Positions 47,468 through 62,188 are shown, numbered from the stretch's first letter. The stretch is 64,000 nucleotides of DNA from Warburgia ugandensis (GCA_035236585.1 CP141127.1:75187495-75251494); one strand, 5' to 3'. A program made the numbers and translations. The notes: generated by a model not told the origin, from the letters alone.

Positions 47468-48440
47468 CACTTCGAAGCAGAAAGAAGAATTAGATGCATG
47501 CATCCACTGAGACTAATAGTCTTAAAACTGATCTTATAAAACCAGTGATTAACATTTTTAGTTGTAATCTACTATTGAAGAATTCAATCTCGGCACTCCT
47601 TGCAATCAATCCTTTGTTTTACCATGTTTTTTTTATAAGAAAGAAGATATCTTGGACTTTTAAAAATCATGGAACACAGTGAGCCATTCATTAGCTTCAC
47701 TGCTCTAACAATCTAATAAGTGAAAATAGTCCACAACTATCATGATAGAGAAGAAACCTATAACCACTCATCTAGATTATCATGTTTTCCATAGAATTTA
47801 GATCTAATTTCACATTTGATGTGCTATAGAAATCAATCTAATAATGGTGGCAAAACCTACTATAAACCTTGTTAGAAATCTACTGGAAAACTACTACAAA
47901 CCAATCCAAAATGCAGCTTCATCATATTCTTCTATTGATTGAAGGAACCAGTTAATGAATTAGATAATATGTAGCAAAACTAGTCAGTAGGCCACCCAAA
48001 ACCGAAATGAAACAATATTATTGCCAACTAAAATAGCAATAGAACTATTGAGTCTCCATTTTGTATTTTGGACTGTGAAATGATGACTTATTATGTGAAT
48101 TATATCCCATGCATTAAATTAATAAATATGAAAATAAAGAAGACTTTTTTGAATTTTTAGTGAAAATAATAGGTTCATTTAGTTTCAGAACCTGTATTTT
48201 TTAATGAACTACATGGACTTGATTTTATTGTTTTAATTTTGTTGTGTTCCTATTTGCTATCTAAGTATGCTAGATAGAACTCTGAAATGTATTTGTGCGT
48301 GGTGACTCGTCATTTAGGTATGAACAACCTTTTCAACTAGATTGTGATTCTAAAAACACGACTAGATAGGAGGGTTTTAAAGTAGATTAAAAACACGCAT
48401 TGAAGATGGTCCTCCATCTAGCTGACATGGAAATTGGTTA
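47468..48440. other. Unassigned stretch between two Athila-like LTRs
   Basis: A/T-rich. Possibly part of CACTA-2 left of the solo LTR insertion (GGGTTTTAAAGTAG near 48372), but no clear terminus was found. Confidence 0.35.
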
Positions 48441-48445
48441 TGAAC

Positions 48446-50220
<1,775 letters not shown>

Positions 50221-50225
50221 TGAAC

Positions 50226-50430
50226 CAACTTTAAAAGTGCACACTTTTAAAGTCGGGTATGAGACTTTTAAAACTTTACAATCTTAAAGAAACTTTAAAT
50301 TCATTTATGCCAAAATGGATTTTAAAAGTAACTTTTAGATTTGGTTTGGAAAAACAATTTCTAGAAGTGGAATTTTAAAGTAGGTTTTCTAAAGTCAATT
50401 TTTGCAAAACTGACTTTAAAAACTCTTTGA
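50226..50430. repeat. Subterminal array of CACTA-2
   Basis: Alternating ACTTTAAAAGT and TTTTAAAGT motifs directly right of the LTR-2 target duplication, passing into leader sequence shared with CACTA-1. Confidence 0.6.
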
Positions 50431-51109
50431 AACTTTTTTACATTGCTAGTACATTGCGAACTTGACTTGTTATTACAACATCGTTGCTACACACTTTTAA
50501 TGAACTATTACAATATTCCTACATACATTCAAGGAACTATTGATTTCTTCTTTCTCTTCCTTCACATTTATGTAAACCTAACTATACACAACCTACAACC
50601 TTTAAAAGTCTTAAAAATAGAAACTAGAATACCTACATTCACTCTATTCTCTCCAACATCCATATTCAACATCCATATATGCACATTCACTTCCAACATA
50701 TAAAATTCAAAGACATGAAAGAAAAACTTTACATGTGCCTCTATACACATACCCACTTACTTCCACACTCCAACTTTTGCTCATTCATCTCATTATAAAA
50801 CCACACTTCAGGGAAAGTAATAAAAATTGCAAGCCACATGCATATAATGTAGAAGTTTAGTCTTTTTAGTAAATAAAAAAATTACGTTGTAAAAGTTTTC
50901 TAATTAAAATGCAATACATACTCAAACCCATTCACATCTTATGTTCTTAAGATCTAACTTGGAGTAACTCAGCTTGGCTCCACATTTCAATAGTACATTA
51001 GCCTACAAGACAATATTTTTAATTCAATAATATTTTTATCTAGAAAATATAACTTTTTTTGGAAAAATATAAGCTTATGACTATTATAAGTTTCTTACCT
51101 TTCTAAATT

Positions 51110-54100
51110 GTGAGACCCTAACACCATCATGTACTAAGATTCTCATGTATCTTAGCACATCATATCCACACTCCCAATTAGACTATTTTCTAGGGCATGA
51201 CACAACAAAGAAGCAAAAAAGGACCAATAAATACCATGTGTAATTGTAACTTTAGTTTACAAAATGGAGTAATTAATTGTTTTCCTTACTTTGACCTCCT
51301 TCCAAGTGACTATTGCTGGGTGAGCAGTATCAATTGGTTCAGCCCATCTACGCCAAGCACTTCATATTTATAATTTAATTGCATTACAAATAAATAAAAA
51401 TTAGTTATGAGAAAATAAAATATATATGTTTACATAATACATAAACATATGAAAAGCTTACTTATTTATTATTTCAATGAGCGAGACACAATTGTACAAT
51501 CCACACTAATAAAAAATAGTGCATGCCCACCATGCACATCCAAAACCAACAATATCCAATGAGACCTATGTACATAATCATATAAATTGCAATTGAAATT
51601 TACAATCCTTATGTGTATAACATATATAATTTAGCAAGACAATATGTAAATTGAAACTTGCCTGTATTGTAGCGAATCATTAATCATTACTGACTATTGC
51701 TCCATTTCTCTACAACTTGCCTCTTCATTGGCTATTGCTCTACAAGTGATAGTAGGCTCAAGAAATTGGTAAAGTACATCCTAGACCTCAAATTGTCGCA
51801 TCGTATCATGTATGAAGCTTCATAAAGAAAATAATTATTAGTAATCGTTATTGACTAACACGTAATATGAAGTACCATTATTGAAGCAGGTATTTACTTA
51901 TACACCATGTCATCAACATACTTTTATGATGTCGTCATTCATAGGTGGTACTTCAACTATGCCATCGACAACCACTCTAGCCTTGGGAAGTATGGGTTTG
52001 ATTATCCTACCTTCGTTAACAGCGGTGTAGAGGCTCCTAAGAGATAGGGGCATATGAGGGTGGACGTCCATCCAATCCCCAAATGGTTGTTGTAAAATTG
52101 CACAAACTTTTAATCAATATTGTTCATTAAAGGCATTCAATTTTATAATAAAAATAAAGATAAATACTACTATTAGTTTGATTGCTGCAATGGGCAGTGG
52201 TGGTGAATAGGAAGTTGCTCTCAATGGTGCTTACTGCTGCTTCTAATTGACATTAGATGCAGTTAATAAATAATTAAATTATAAAAAAGGACAACCCAGT
52301 GTACAAAAATCTCACATGTGCAGTTAATAAATAATTAAATTAAGTCTCTAAAAACTATTGTTGAGGATGCATATGGCGGTATGATAAGATATATACCATG
52401 AATTGTATAGTAAGGACAAATTGCTGTGGCCAAGCAACATGATATCCAAGGGCATTTCCAACTATCACAACATTGTTAAATTCTATTGTAAATGGTAGGC
52501 ATGCATTCACATTCAAGGCCTGGGTAAAACACACATGCTTAATGTGTGGAGGTATATTCTTTTCGTGCAAAACCATGGATGCAACCTCATACAATGAACT
52601 AACTATGATGATGTTTTCACAAGAGTTCAAGGCCAGTAAGTATTGACATCTCATATGAAATCAGAAATGTTGGATACATAAGAAAGGATGAAGTAGAACA
52701 TTTAATTGGACAATGAAAAAGTATATGTGATTATGTATATACTTCATTGGCTGGCACTTATGCTTCAAAGGGTGCAGGTTGCTATTCTCGACCTTCCTCT
52801 ATACTAGAATCATTGCTAGCATGTTAGTGATGTATAGGGATCTAAGGAGCTAGTATTAAACCCCTGTTAAAATGTCCTTAAGTATATCCACCTTTATCTT
52901 ATCATGCAATTGTGCTTTAAACATTTGGAACTCCTCATTGTCAGGGTGGTACAATTTGAAAAAGATAAACTCTCATATATACTTCATGTTTTTCCAATCT
53001 AGTGTAACCCAGCGTAGAGAGGTGCTGTTGCATATGATTGGCCTCATGCACCTTTCTTCCTTTCACACTCTTTGTGTAATATCCTTAATTTTAAGGATAA
53101 AATAGGAAATTTTTAAATAAATTAAAATAAAAAATTTATAGATGGAAATTTTTCGTAAAAACATAAGAATTAGAAATTTCTCGTCGATACGAGTCCAACG
53201 CCACTAAGAACACGAAAAACGGAGCTCAAACGAGGAAGTTATGAGCCGTCGAAGTTGTAAGGGTATTTTGGTCTTTTGACAGAGACGTGTTACACAGGGG
53301 TCCAAATTGATAACGGCACCCCTGTCTTCCACACGTCTCTACCAGTCCGGCGAAATTGCCATATGGACATGGAAAGAGATGTGTGGGGAAGAGTTTCTCT
53401 TCCTCTAGGACTCTAAACCCTATATTTATCCTTCCCTAGGAGCCAAAATGCTCCACTTTGAGCGTTTCTCCAAGTTTTCACTCAGAACCCTAGCCCTGCA
53501 AAGCTTTGATTTTTTCGGCGAGTGGAACCCCGGCAACACGAGCAATCATGGCTAGGTGCAAGGTAAGCCTCAATACTCCGTTTTCCCGTATTTATTAAAT
53601 AGAAAAATAATTAGGAAAACATTTAAAAATTAGGAAAAAAATCAAATTTTTAGGAACTTTGTGCACGCTACTGTTGGAGAGTGATTTCATGGATCAAACC
53701 TTGTCCGTTTGGAAATCGCACCATCCAACTAGCGCACAAGAGACCCAAAAGCAAACCCTTTAAATTTGGGAGTGATCCAACGGTGGATTTCCCCAGAAAA
53801 CGCAAAAACTAGTACCTAGGGATGATTTTAGGAACTTGGGAAAAATCATTTAAAAACCATGGTTTTTGGAAAAATAAATAAATAAATTAGGCATAAATGA
53901 TTCTAGAGAGAATTATGAAGAAAATGGTACAAAAATCATGCAAAACGGAGCTCTGTAACTCCGCCGGAGTCGACCGGAATCTGGTCGTCTTCTCCGGCGT
54001 CGGCGCCCTGGCGTTGACGCCAGGACGCACTCGGGGACGTGCAGCAGATGACGTCAACTGACGTCGGCGTCGCACGCGTGCGTGGCACCTCGCGCGCGGG

Positions 54101-56760
54101 GAAGGACGCCTATAGGCAGTCGCGGTGGGGTCGGGACGATGCGCGTCCTGGCGACTGTGACGCACGTGGTGGTGCGTCACGGTGCCGAAGACGCACGCCG
54201 CGTGTCCTGTGCAGCGTCATGGTGGTTGGGTGTCTTTGTGGCATAGGTATAAGCCGGTGTAAACTGGCGGAAAAGGGAGTCGCCGGTAAAAACCACCTTA
54301 TGGTGGTCTGGCAGGCCCCATTTGAGGGTAGTTTTCACTAAAACTTGATTTCTGGGAGCTAGAGAGGTCCAAATCACGATTCGAAAGAGGCGTTGTGACC
54401 GTATTGACGACGCGGAGCTAGTTTTAACTTAAAAACTTATAAATGACCACTTTTTGTTTAGAAAAATATTAAAATAGTGATGTGACATGTACAGGTGCAC
54501 TTGAATATACCAGTTAAAGGGAGTTATTAGCAAGCTAGTGGTCTCACACTGAGGTAGGTGATGACAACTAATGTTTTGCCTTGATTTTTAAACCATGTTT
54601 AAACATTGCATCATGTGTGATTGTGTTTTAAATTGCAATTATTATTTACCGTGGATTTCATGCGACATTGAGTACAGGATGGTTATTCCAAATTGAAATC
54701 TTTTGCTGAATAAACTTATTTCAAATGCTTTTACAAGCATGATGTTAATTAGTTATGCTTAATTATAGACTTATTTCTTATTATATATATAGAAAATGCA
54801 TGGATTTACATGAAAATGAGAATAGAGGCTTATTAGTTGGTCCTTTTATAGGCTAACCCCAGGATGAGGGGCATGTCTTGGGGATTGCAAGCTATAAGTG
54901 CTCTTGAGTTTTAGCATATACATATGATTTCCATGTTTTATATTTGATGACGGGTGCTCTCGCCCGGTGGGCGTCATGCTAGGAAGGATAGGGCCGGCCA
55001 CTCACCTTCCGAGATTATGATGTAATGATTTGTGATATGATAGACACCTACCCATAGATGGCATTCGGTAGGGGTTTGGTAACATGGATAGTCCACACTA
55101 CCGGTCTGAGCCTTTCCATGGGGACAAACGCTAAGTCTCCCGTTATGGTGTCAACGGAGAGCGGCGGTGGTTTATACCCATGGAGGGTTGCCACTGTAGC
55201 ATGGTGGCCCATATTCTTATTATATGTGCATGTATGATGAGCATGGTTATGGATGTTATGCCTGGGTGTGACGACATTCAGAAGTTAACTATGAGTACTG
55301 CTGATCAGTGATATTAGTACGATGGTGGGACCCATTACCTTAGGGTGCCCTTATTCTTGTTGTATGCTCTATTTTATTGATTCATGTCATGTTTTAACTC
55401 CGTGATTGCATGTTTTAACATATGGAATAAATTTACATTTATTTGAACATGGCATTATGACATCACTATTTTTCATAAATGTTAGACTTTTCTTCAGAGC
55501 TGTTCATTATTTCTTTCATTAATTACATTAATTGTCTATGTACCTACACAAGCGATAGCTTGCTGAGGCATTACTTTGTTTTGCAATGCCTTAGATCTCG
55601 AGCGCGACACCAAGAAAGGAAAAGCTGTTGATAAACCTTGAGAGCTACTGAAGACTAGTTTTCCCTATAGTTTTAGACAGTGATGTGAGTCATTAGAGAG
55701 GATTATCATTGAATTTTATTATGGATTGCATACTTTTTATTTGGATGTGATTTAGATGTTTGAACATATGTTGGACATTTATATGGGATGTTATGATGGA
55801 TAGACCCTGGGCTATATTATTATTGTGTTTTAGACATTTATTTGATTTAAAATAAAGGTGCCGATTTATTTGACGTTGATTTATACGCGAATTGTTTTAT
55901 TATATTTAATTTACGTGTATGCCATTTTGAGAAAGGAAAACTAACACCCAGAGTTTTTAAGATATGTTTTAGTAAAATGTTAAATAAAGCTTTTCTCATG
56001 GGATCCCAAATGCTCTTATTTAAAATGAAAAAAAAATGTCTTAAAAATCCGGGGTGTTACACTTTGTCTACACATTTGATGCGTAGGTAATTAAACCTAA
56101 TCAGTTGTTATAATTAATTCAATGAAACGTTCGTTTGGAACAAAATTCAAATTTAGGAGATGTGCAAAACTTTACAAATTCATTTCATACATCCTAATCA
56201 ATGATGTCTGAATAAATGCCGAGCAGTTTTATACACCTTTGAAGGATCATCTACATTTGGGACTACGTAGTTGCAAACAAGGTAGTTCTTCTATTTTCTC
56301 CATTACTCACTAGATCATTGCAAGTCATGCACCTTCTTGTCCTTAGGTACATCAAAGGAAGACTATAAAGTACAAACAAGCACATCACTCCATTTGAATA
56401 TAACAAGATAAGATACATACTATATTTTGTAATACATGGGACTTGCAGACCTTCACCATCTCCTATAGTGAATCTTTGAATGTGGGTGACACATGTCTCC
56501 AATCATCAATTGAAATAGGTACCACGTTTCTTACCATGGAGAAAAGGTAATTGCTATGGGTTGTTGCAATGTCACCTATCTCTTATCGTTAGTGTTCTAC
56601 TGGTCATCTTCTTTTATTTTCTTTGCCTTTCTCTTAATAAGTTTTTCAATCATTGTTCTCCCTTTGACGACCTTTCTCTTTTAAGGGCTGCTCATGCTAG
56701 ATTGTTGTTGATGTTCTTTGTGTTCCATTTTTCCAACAAATGACCACACAATGATATCAG
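51110..56760 (-). pseudogene. CACTA-2 ORF1 remnant (DUF8039-like, Ulp1), interrupted by solo LTR
   Basis: Minus strand, N to C: KVVKGRTMIEKLIKRKAKKI, then VVPISIDDWRHVSPTFKDSL and EMVKVCKSH (56680-56430), which matches the DWR.VP..LK..LW region of CACTA ORF1. The solo LTR fills 53075-56061. Then a DUF8039-like piece at 52654-52355 (LLALNSCENIIIVSSLYEVA to ALGYHVAWPQQFV), an Ulp1 His motif HWILLVLDVHGGHALFF (51563-51513), and the Cys box SNWECGYDVLRYM (about 51180-51140). His and Cys are better kept than in CACTA-1, but stops are present (CPRK-stop). Confidence 0.7.
53075..56061 (+). mobile_element. Solo LTR (3.0 kb) of the long-LTR Ty3-type family, in CACTA-2 ORF1
   Basis: Perfect CTTTG target duplication (53070-53074, 56062-56066). 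Begins TGTAATATCCTTAATTTTAAGG and ends CCGGGGTGTTACA. A TATA box (CCTATATTTATCC, about 53418-53431) is about 350 bp in, followed by AACCCTAGCCC and an ATGGCTAGGTGCAAG|GTAAGCC donor-like context near 53548. The middle is CpG-rich (53940-54250). Related to the minus-strand LTR at 26381-29697 in end sequences, TATA position and the opening 250 bp. Confidence 0.85.
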
Positions 56761-57232
56761 AACAATGAAATGAAATATTTCATGTAATACACTTAAAGAC
56801 AAGTTATGACATTAAATTAAACCCCTCATTTCTACCAAAAATCTGGTAGTCTCCCCTAATTTTTTGGAGCAGTGCACTTAATACATGTGATGTAATTCAC
56901 TTAATTTGTTATCTTTTTGCATTTCAAATATAAATGGAGGCTCATTCTCCCCACATTTCATTAGAAATATGAGAAATACTTTAGAAATATGAAATCATAA
57001 AATATAGTATATTTTACAAATCCATCTTCTTATTAAGTAAAAACTTGATCTCTTTGAGGCCTTGTAATGAGTGCACCATCAAGGTTTATAATAGTGGTAG
57101 CAAATGAGTCACTGTACGCCTTATACCAAACATGCTTATCATGGAAGACTTGACATATAAACTCACCATCCATAAGGCTAATGATCATGTGTCTAATAAC
57201 TTCATGACACATTAATAAATCTAGCCATCCTA

Positions 57233-57353
57233 GGTCTACTACATGGGCATATGATCACATAGATGAACATACTAACATTGATCAAATAGTAAGGTCTACT
57301 ACATGGGCATATGATCACATAAATGAACATACTAACATTGATCAAAATAGTAA
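57233..57353 (+). repeat. Near-identical 60-bp tandem duplication
   Basis: Units 57233-57292 and 57293-57353 differ by one substitution (G to A) and one inserted A. This is a very recent local duplication inside otherwise decayed CACTA-2 spacer. Confidence 0.95.
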
Positions 57354-57606
57354 AAAAGAACCATGAGCATAACAACTATAGTAATACTAAAAAACTTGGC
57401 CATTCTTAGCGTGCTATTGCAAATATAAAACTTATTAAATCAACAGGTAAAAGGAATTCAATAGAGTGTTTGGCTTCAAACATACTTGCCATCTGACTAA
57501 TAGTTTTTGTTCTCAAGTGTAACTATATTAATGATAAAAATATGGCAGGTTCTATTGTTAAAATTAATAGTAGGAGTTTCTCTGGTAGACTTGATAGGAG
57601 TCACGC

Positions 57607-57629
57607 GCGCACACACACACACACACACA
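57607..57629 (+). repeat. Short (CA)n tract
   Basis: CGCGCGCA followed by about 10 CA units. The 66-68 codon frames over it on both strands are artefacts. Confidence 0.9.
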
Positions 57630-57941
57630 GACAAAGAAAATGCACACGTAAAACCTAAAAGAAGTGAAAGAAGAATAGAAGAATGTATTTTACAACACTT
57701 CAAATGATTAGATGCACCTACCTTATATGATTCAAAACCTAAGTGCGTGAGTCGTTCTACTATCTTTTTCCCAAATGAAGAAAAATTGAAAAAGGCAGCT
57801 TTAGTTCATTATTGTTTAGAGAGAGAGATGAAAGATGGAAGGACATTGGCCATTTGGCGTTTTTGATTGGTTGGGCTGAGAGGGAGTGAGAGAGAGGAAA
57901 TACAGAGGGGGAGGCCAGTGGTCTAGGGTTTTCAACTGGCT

Positions 57942-57969
<28 letters not shown>
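57942..57969 (+). repeat. Short (GA)n tract
   Basis: Fourteen GA units in a purine-rich stretch (57800-57970). Confidence 0.9.
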
Positions 57970-57972
<3 letters not shown>

Positions 57973-59379
57973 AATTATTTGGGGAGTTTTGAATGAAAAA
58001 TTAAAACTATTTTTGAAGATGTATCTTTACAAACCATTTTTAAAAATTATTTATAGATTTGATTTCTTTTAGAACACTTTAAAAATCAAGCACACATTCA
58101 TAATTTACTACATTTCTTATTCATTAAGTTTATCACACATTCACTATTTCAACAATCATGCATTGTAGACATATTCTATAAAAAAAAAAAACACAAGAAT
58201 TTTATTGTCAAGCACTTATCTACATGATCAAAGAGGGAATCTAAAACCATCTCTTGAAAATCTAACCTCTTAATATTTAGCTCACAGCATACTCGCTCAG
58301 GTCCTTTGTTGCTAAAGCTTTAATATCAACATCCTCTGCCTAAAGAGGAATTAATAGCTAGTGCCTTATGATTTGGAGTTTCTATTGCCTTTTGTGCCCA
58401 ACTAATTAGTTCTTTTCAAAAGATATTTCTCATTATCAAACCCTGAGGCAACTATTCAATCAAATGATATTGAGCATGTTTCCCATCTCTTCTCAAGGGG
58501 TATTTCTTTACAAAATTGTGCTCAATTTCATATGTGGCAATTCCGCCAAGATCTCTTCGTTAGTTGGGGGCCTACTAAAATAAGGGGGAGTAAATGATGG
58601 AGACTAAAAAAACAATTTAAGGTGACATTGTCCATGGAGAAACCACGCCAAAGCCAAGTCACTATGGTATCTCCTACTACAGGTATGGCACTAGCTAAGC
58701 TTGTAGATGAGAAACACAAGCATTGACTTTGATTCTAGCTTTTCCCCTTATCTATATACTTCTCTCCTTTGATTCCTTACACTGTCTGTTTAGGAGACTA
58801 GTCACACTCCACAAATTCATTCGATATAGCCTGGTTATTAATCCTTCCCATTTTTATTTACACTTATGCCCTTTCTCTTATGACGGCTAGATCGAAAAGC
58901 CTCTTTTTCACTAAAATTGCACATTTTTTGTTGGAATCATGACCATCTAACCTAGATCTTAAAACCAACATTTGCAATTAGAAAACCCACCTACAAGATG
59001 AAGAGAGTTGACAATGGGAAAGTTCGCAAGAAAAGAGATGTAGAGTGGTGCTTTTATAACTAAGTTTTAGTTTTTAAATTTAGTTTAGAAAATTGACTTC
59101 AAAAACATTATCATAAAACATTTGATCTCAAATTTTTTAACTTCATAGCTCAATGCAACATGTATATATTCTAGAGTTGTTCTATTTCTAATGTAATTGC
59201 ATCATATATATAGATAATATGCATTTATATAATAAATAAAACTAATAGAACACATCACATGCAAATTTTGGGATATCTTTCAATTATATTTTAAAAAAAT
59301 TTACATGTTAATTTGTCTCCTTATACATGTTGTTTTCAACCCATGCACCCTCCTCACCATTATCACATATATAATCTTC
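57970..59379. other. Unassigned CACTA-2 spacer
   Basis: A/T-rich, between ORF1 and the TNP2 C-terminal piece. A 63-codon minus frame at 58719-58528 is not recognised. Confidence 0.4.
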
Positions 59380-59795
59380 ATTCCCACCAAGTACATGAAT
59401 TGACGAGATTGTTTTAGTAATACAAGGATAATCTATTGTCGTAATGTAGGTCATCTTTATAATAAAAGTCCCTCAAGGAGGTTGATAAAATAGTTGACCA
59501 TCTCTTATCACGTTTGTCTTGCACGTAAAATACCTATTTTGCTTGATGTGCTAAAACAAACTGATCATTTTTATAACTAATCTTATCAAGATCAACTAAT
59601 GTTAATCTAAGGGCATCATTTTTTATACTGTCTTTGTTGAGTTTCATTAATTTGTACATAACACAACTGCAAATTTTCAAGTATAATCCAGTGCCCATAT
59701 ATCTCTTTTAACCTTATAATAAGTATCATTCACTACAATTGGGTTGTTATTGTTTGAAAAGGAAAATAAAGTATCATTGACAACCAAGCCAACCT
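59380..59795 (-). pseudogene. TNP2 C-terminal / DUF4216-type remnant
   Basis: Minus strand gives NPIVVNDTYYKVKRDIWALDY, then (frame-shifted) KFAVVLC, then LTLVDLDKISYKNDQFVLAH with QAK, stop, VFYVQDKRDKRW and RDFY. This follows the DUF4216 pattern in CACTA transposases (YYG.L.DI.ELDY, .VVLFKC.W, LT.VNL.RL.Y..DPFVLA.QA.QVFYV.D....W). Truncated upstream at about 59795. Confidence 0.7.
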
Positions 59796-59801
59796 CATTA
59801 T

Positions 59802-60464
59802 TTGGTTGAAGTGGGCACTACTTATCGAGTGTTGGGGAGAGCTCGTGGCAACATCACAACAAGTGAATTGGGAGTGACCACCATGCTAGTGGAGGTTCAA
59901 CATAAGTCGAGATGGGAGAAGTACAAAGACTTATTGTGGAAGTTGGCTTTGGACACTCGGCTTTCTACTTTAGATGCGAGGTTTGGTAAGTTTGAACAAA
60001 CTCTGTTTGAATGTTTGAACAATTGGTGTGCATTCATCGATGCATTAAAAATCCTCAAAGACAACATGTGAAGTATGGTTGATGTATCTAAGGTTATAGA
60101 TGCTAAAACCATGGATAGAGAGGAGTGCATGTCTCATTTCTTTGAATCTGTAGAAGGCAAGATGACCTATCCACATAAGGAAGTGGCTGGTTTAGAGGAC
60201 ATGGAACTATCAAAGGAATCGACAATGAGTGTGGATATTGCACAGCTAGGCTTAGCATGCCTAGGTGTTATGAGGTTACTTAGGCATGATGAGTCCGAGG
60301 AGAAGATGGTGATCAACAAGGAAATTGACACAACTGATGACATAAAGGGGAGTGTGCCAAAATGGGAAGAAACCAAGATGGACAAGGCCAAGGAAAGTCG
60401 TGCAAAGAGCATAATGGTAGGTAGCTACCACACTCACCTGCATGAGGCATATCAACAAAGGTAG
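59802..60464 (+). CDS. Two adjoining unrecognised ORFs, possibly retroelement gag-like
   Basis: ORFs of 89 codons (59802-60071) and 129 codons (60075-60464) are in the same frame, separated by one TGA and an AGT codon. The first has a heptad-like stretch (LDTRLSTLDARFGKFEQTLF) suggesting a coiled coil; the second is acidic and lysine-rich. Base composition is less A/T-rich than the flanks. Coiled-coil leaders like this occur before gag in some plant LTR elements, but I cannot assign a family, and a host gene fragment is not excluded. Confidence 0.35.
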
Positions 60465-61244
60465 CTGCACTAAGGCACAATAAGCTATTCAAATCACAAT
60501 TGTGTAAGGGTAAACATGGGGGCAAGGACACCCATACTTTGAAGAGGGAAAAGAAGTTCCCCACAAAAGCATAAGCATGGCTGGATGCTAATGTATAAGG
60601 GGAAGAATGAGGCAAAACATTATCCAAGGAGCATGAGGCTGCATAGGAGGCATCAAAAGTTGAAGTTTGCAACACCAATGGAAACGTGTTGATGAGGGTG
60701 TTAACATTATTAGGTGGGGAAGAATGTCGCTGACATTCATTGCAAGGCCCATGACCAAGGCCCAAAGACACCAAGGGAGGTCTACTTAGCTAATGGAGTT
60801 GGCTTGAGAGACTTAGGCATCGTGTTGAAGAACCATGGAACAAGGCCTGGTTTCTAGAAGAGTCGTTGTAAATATTTAGAAAGAGGAAAGCTTAGATATT
60901 TATATAGAAATTTCTAGAGAGAGTTCTATAGTAGTTCTCAACCATTAGATGATTGATATGTGTAATAATCCAAACCATCCATTGAGGAGGTGGATCGAGG
61001 GGAACAACTATAAATAGAGGTAAGCTCATTTGTAAGCAAATTAGATTACTCAAGTAAGGGATAATAGGTTCTCTTTGAGTAAGTCTCATCTCTTGAGTTC
61101 TCTCATTTCTTTAGTGGGTGAGTGAGTGTAGCCCTAGCAAATGAGAGTGGGGGTTGAAGGCTGACTTGTGTGAAACTATCACCCTGTGACAAGGAGCCAT
61201 ATTTCTAGCCTCCTCTCCTTAGTTATTCTTTTGTCCATGCTTTT
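60465..61244 (+). mobile_element. LTR-like or promoter-like segment with TATA box
   Basis: AACAACTATAAATAGAGG (TATA at 61008-61020) is preceded by AATAATCCAAACCATCC and followed by GTAAGCAAATTAG and TTCTCTTTGAGTAAGTCTC, an arrangement common in plant LTR promoters. The borders are not found and no primer site follows. The segment ends where Athila-like sequence starts (about 61245). Confidence 0.35.
61008..61020 (+). promoter_or_regulatory. TATA box (CTATAAATAGAGG)
   Basis: Close to the plant TATA consensus; the best-looking core promoter in the right third of the window. Confidence 0.5.
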
Positions 61245-61740
61245 ATTGGAAAACATTATGGACAATGTTTAATTTAAGTCTAGGGGTAGGGTATTTAAAT
61301 TTTGATGTCCAAAGTCTTTTCAATCTTTTGTTTTTAAAACAAGAGAATGAAAATTTTGAAAAATTTATGAAAAGTGCCTTTACAAAGATGAGAATTTAGA
61401 TATTCTAATATTCAATCTATCTTTTGAACTTTAGCTTATTAATAGATTTGTATATAACTAGTTCACTATTTTATTTTTTTCTAAATTTCTCCATAAAAAT
61501 TAAACTCATAATATTCATTGCACAAAATATCCATATAATATATATATATATATATATTTAGATGAAAAGAAAATATAACCTAGTGATCTTGAAGAAGATT
61601 TATATAAACTTATAACCTATATGAGTTTACACCAATCTTTCTTTGAGAGGGTTATATATGAGTTCAAAGTTTTCTTCAACGAGCATATATACATAAATTT
61701 TACATACATGCCTCTATATTTAGTATGTTTTAGGCCAAAA
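61245..61740 (+). mobile_element. Athila-like fragment C: post-pol 3' region
   Basis: Aligns with 2485-2930: the AAACATT..GGACAATGTTT palindrome at 61251-61270, a G-rich run, TTTAGCTTATTAATAG (61430), TATAACCTA..TGAGTTT, CTTTGAGAGGGTTATA, and TTTTCTTCAACGAGC at the end. Contains a short (TA)n at about 61538-61557. Pol and LTR are both absent. Confidence 0.8.
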
Positions 61741-62188
61741 AATTACTTAAATATTACTAATTAGGATTAATTCTATAATATTGCAGGTCTAGGGTATAAA
61801 TGAAAAAATGCATAGAATTGATAATTTTACCCTTGAAAGGGTAATTTCACCTTCCAAGCAATTCTATGGATTCAAACATGTCAATCATGAATTTTAGGAG
61901 TTCAGAATGATCATTAGATGTCAAAATCAAAGTCAAAGCAATCAGAAACCCTAAATGGAAGATTGAGTCTTACCAGTTCAAAATAGGGTGTTCTCATAAA
62001 AAAGTAAGGTGAGAAAACTTCTCATACAAGCATACATGCATATTACCACCTTGGGAAGCTTCTAAAGGAAACCCAAATTACATACAATGGTTACTTCTGT
62101 AATAAAACAAGTTACTCCTACTTAACCAAAGGAATGGGCCACATAAGGAGGAGCATGAAATTTTCATGATAAGGTGGTAATTCCCGCT
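61741..62188. other. Unassigned stretch
   Basis: A/T-rich, no ORF. AATTGATAATTTTACCCTTGAAAGGGTAATTTCACC (in part, about 61820-61850) holds a small inverted repeat, ACCCTTGAAAGGGT. Confidence 0.4.

Larger units (their letters stand above)
50226..59795 (-). mobile_element. CACTA-2: CACTA element split by a solo LTR
   Basis: Left part: subterminal array 50226-50430 with ACTTTTAAAGT motifs, then 50430-52870 aligned with CACTA-1 (35840-38400). Minus-strand order, right to left: TNP2/DUF4216 piece (59795-59380), non-coding 2.6 kb, ORF1 (56760-56062, solo LTR, 53074-51110), array. This is the transposase-then-ORF1 order expected for plant CACTA elements. Both termini are missing: LTR-2 sits at the left, retroelement sequence at the right. 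Confidence 0.7.

Noticed and set aside
53887..54377. Arg-rich ORFs of 66-100 codons
   Set aside because: Products of the CpG-rich block of the 53075-56061 solo LTR, open on both strands.
60167..60774. Minus-strand ORFs of 64-153 codons
   Set aside because: They overlap the better-composed + strand pair and have no recognisable features.
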